Part shown: positions 5,614-5,625 of the stretch, piece after piece
Numbering within the stretch: position 1 is the stretch's first letter
How the letters are laid out: each line of letters begins with the position of its first letter
From: JAKACA01 sp050008715
GTDB taxonomy: Bacteria; Actinomycetota; Acidimicrobiia; Acidimicrobiales; Bog-793
Length of the DNA: 5,625 nt
Assembly: GCA_050008715.1 (NCBI GenBank)
Contig: JBEKMC010000164.1
Coordinates: forward strand, 1 to 5,625
Reading direction: 5' to 3'
Notes under the pieces: model-generated
Told to the model about the DNA's origin: nothing
The model's database searches: none
Seen by the model: the letters and a program-made list of their open reading frames with translations, nothing else
Translations under genes and position numbers: made by a program

Positions 5614-5625
5614 TTAGGTGGTTTT
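5581..5625. other. AT-rich right edge of unclear quality
   Basis: The last 45 bases are clearly AT-rich compared with everything before, and they contain stops in two of the three minus-strand frames (5604-5606 and 5614-5616). No gene start, promoter or repeat can be assigned. A low-quality contig end is the simplest explanation; a real non-coding junction upstream of the broken gene is the alternative. Confidence 0.4.

Overview
The window is high-GC DNA with GC-rich third codon positions. It carries an F420-dependent luciferase-like oxidoreductase and small actinobacterial-type membrane proteins. This points to a chromosomal segment of an actinobacterium, possibly an uncultured lineage such as Acidimicrobiia; that rank is a guess from gene style, not from a marker gene. 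I see no rRNA, tRNA, CRISPR array, insertion sequence or phage gene, and no gene-free stretch longer than about 115 bases except the AT-rich right edge.

Layout, left to right. A small three-helix membrane protein (56-394, +) converges on an AqpZ-like aquaporin (454-1332, -). The aquaporin ends in an unusual tail encoded by a tandem 18-bp repeat. A 113-bp divergent promoter region separates the aquaporin from an Rv1855c-type F420-dependent oxidoreductase (1446-2384, +), which appears to be read from a leaderless GTG. That gene converges on a small acidic protein of unknown function (2468-2692, -). A 91-bp divergent region separates the acidic protein from a putative zinc-ribbon protein (2784-3161, +), which also has the geometry of a leaderless gene. 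Finally comes a large multi-pass membrane protein of GT-C glycosyltransferase type (3183-5096, -). It sits 44 bp downstream of the tail of a Cys-containing unknown protein (5141 to about 5613, -), whose reading frame is broken by an apparent one-base loss near 5434. The last 45 or so bases are AT-rich and unlike the rest.

The genes do not form one pathway. They alternate in strand, so most are probably single-gene units: water transport, a flavin-type F420 redox enzyme, a GT-C envelope glycosyltransferase candidate, and small unknowns. The only plausible operon is the broken gene plus the GT-C protein. I found no convincing new multi-gene system. The best leads are the frame-broken unknown gene, the zinc-ribbon/acidic-protein divergent pair, the repeat-encoded aquaporin tail and the paired leaderless starts.
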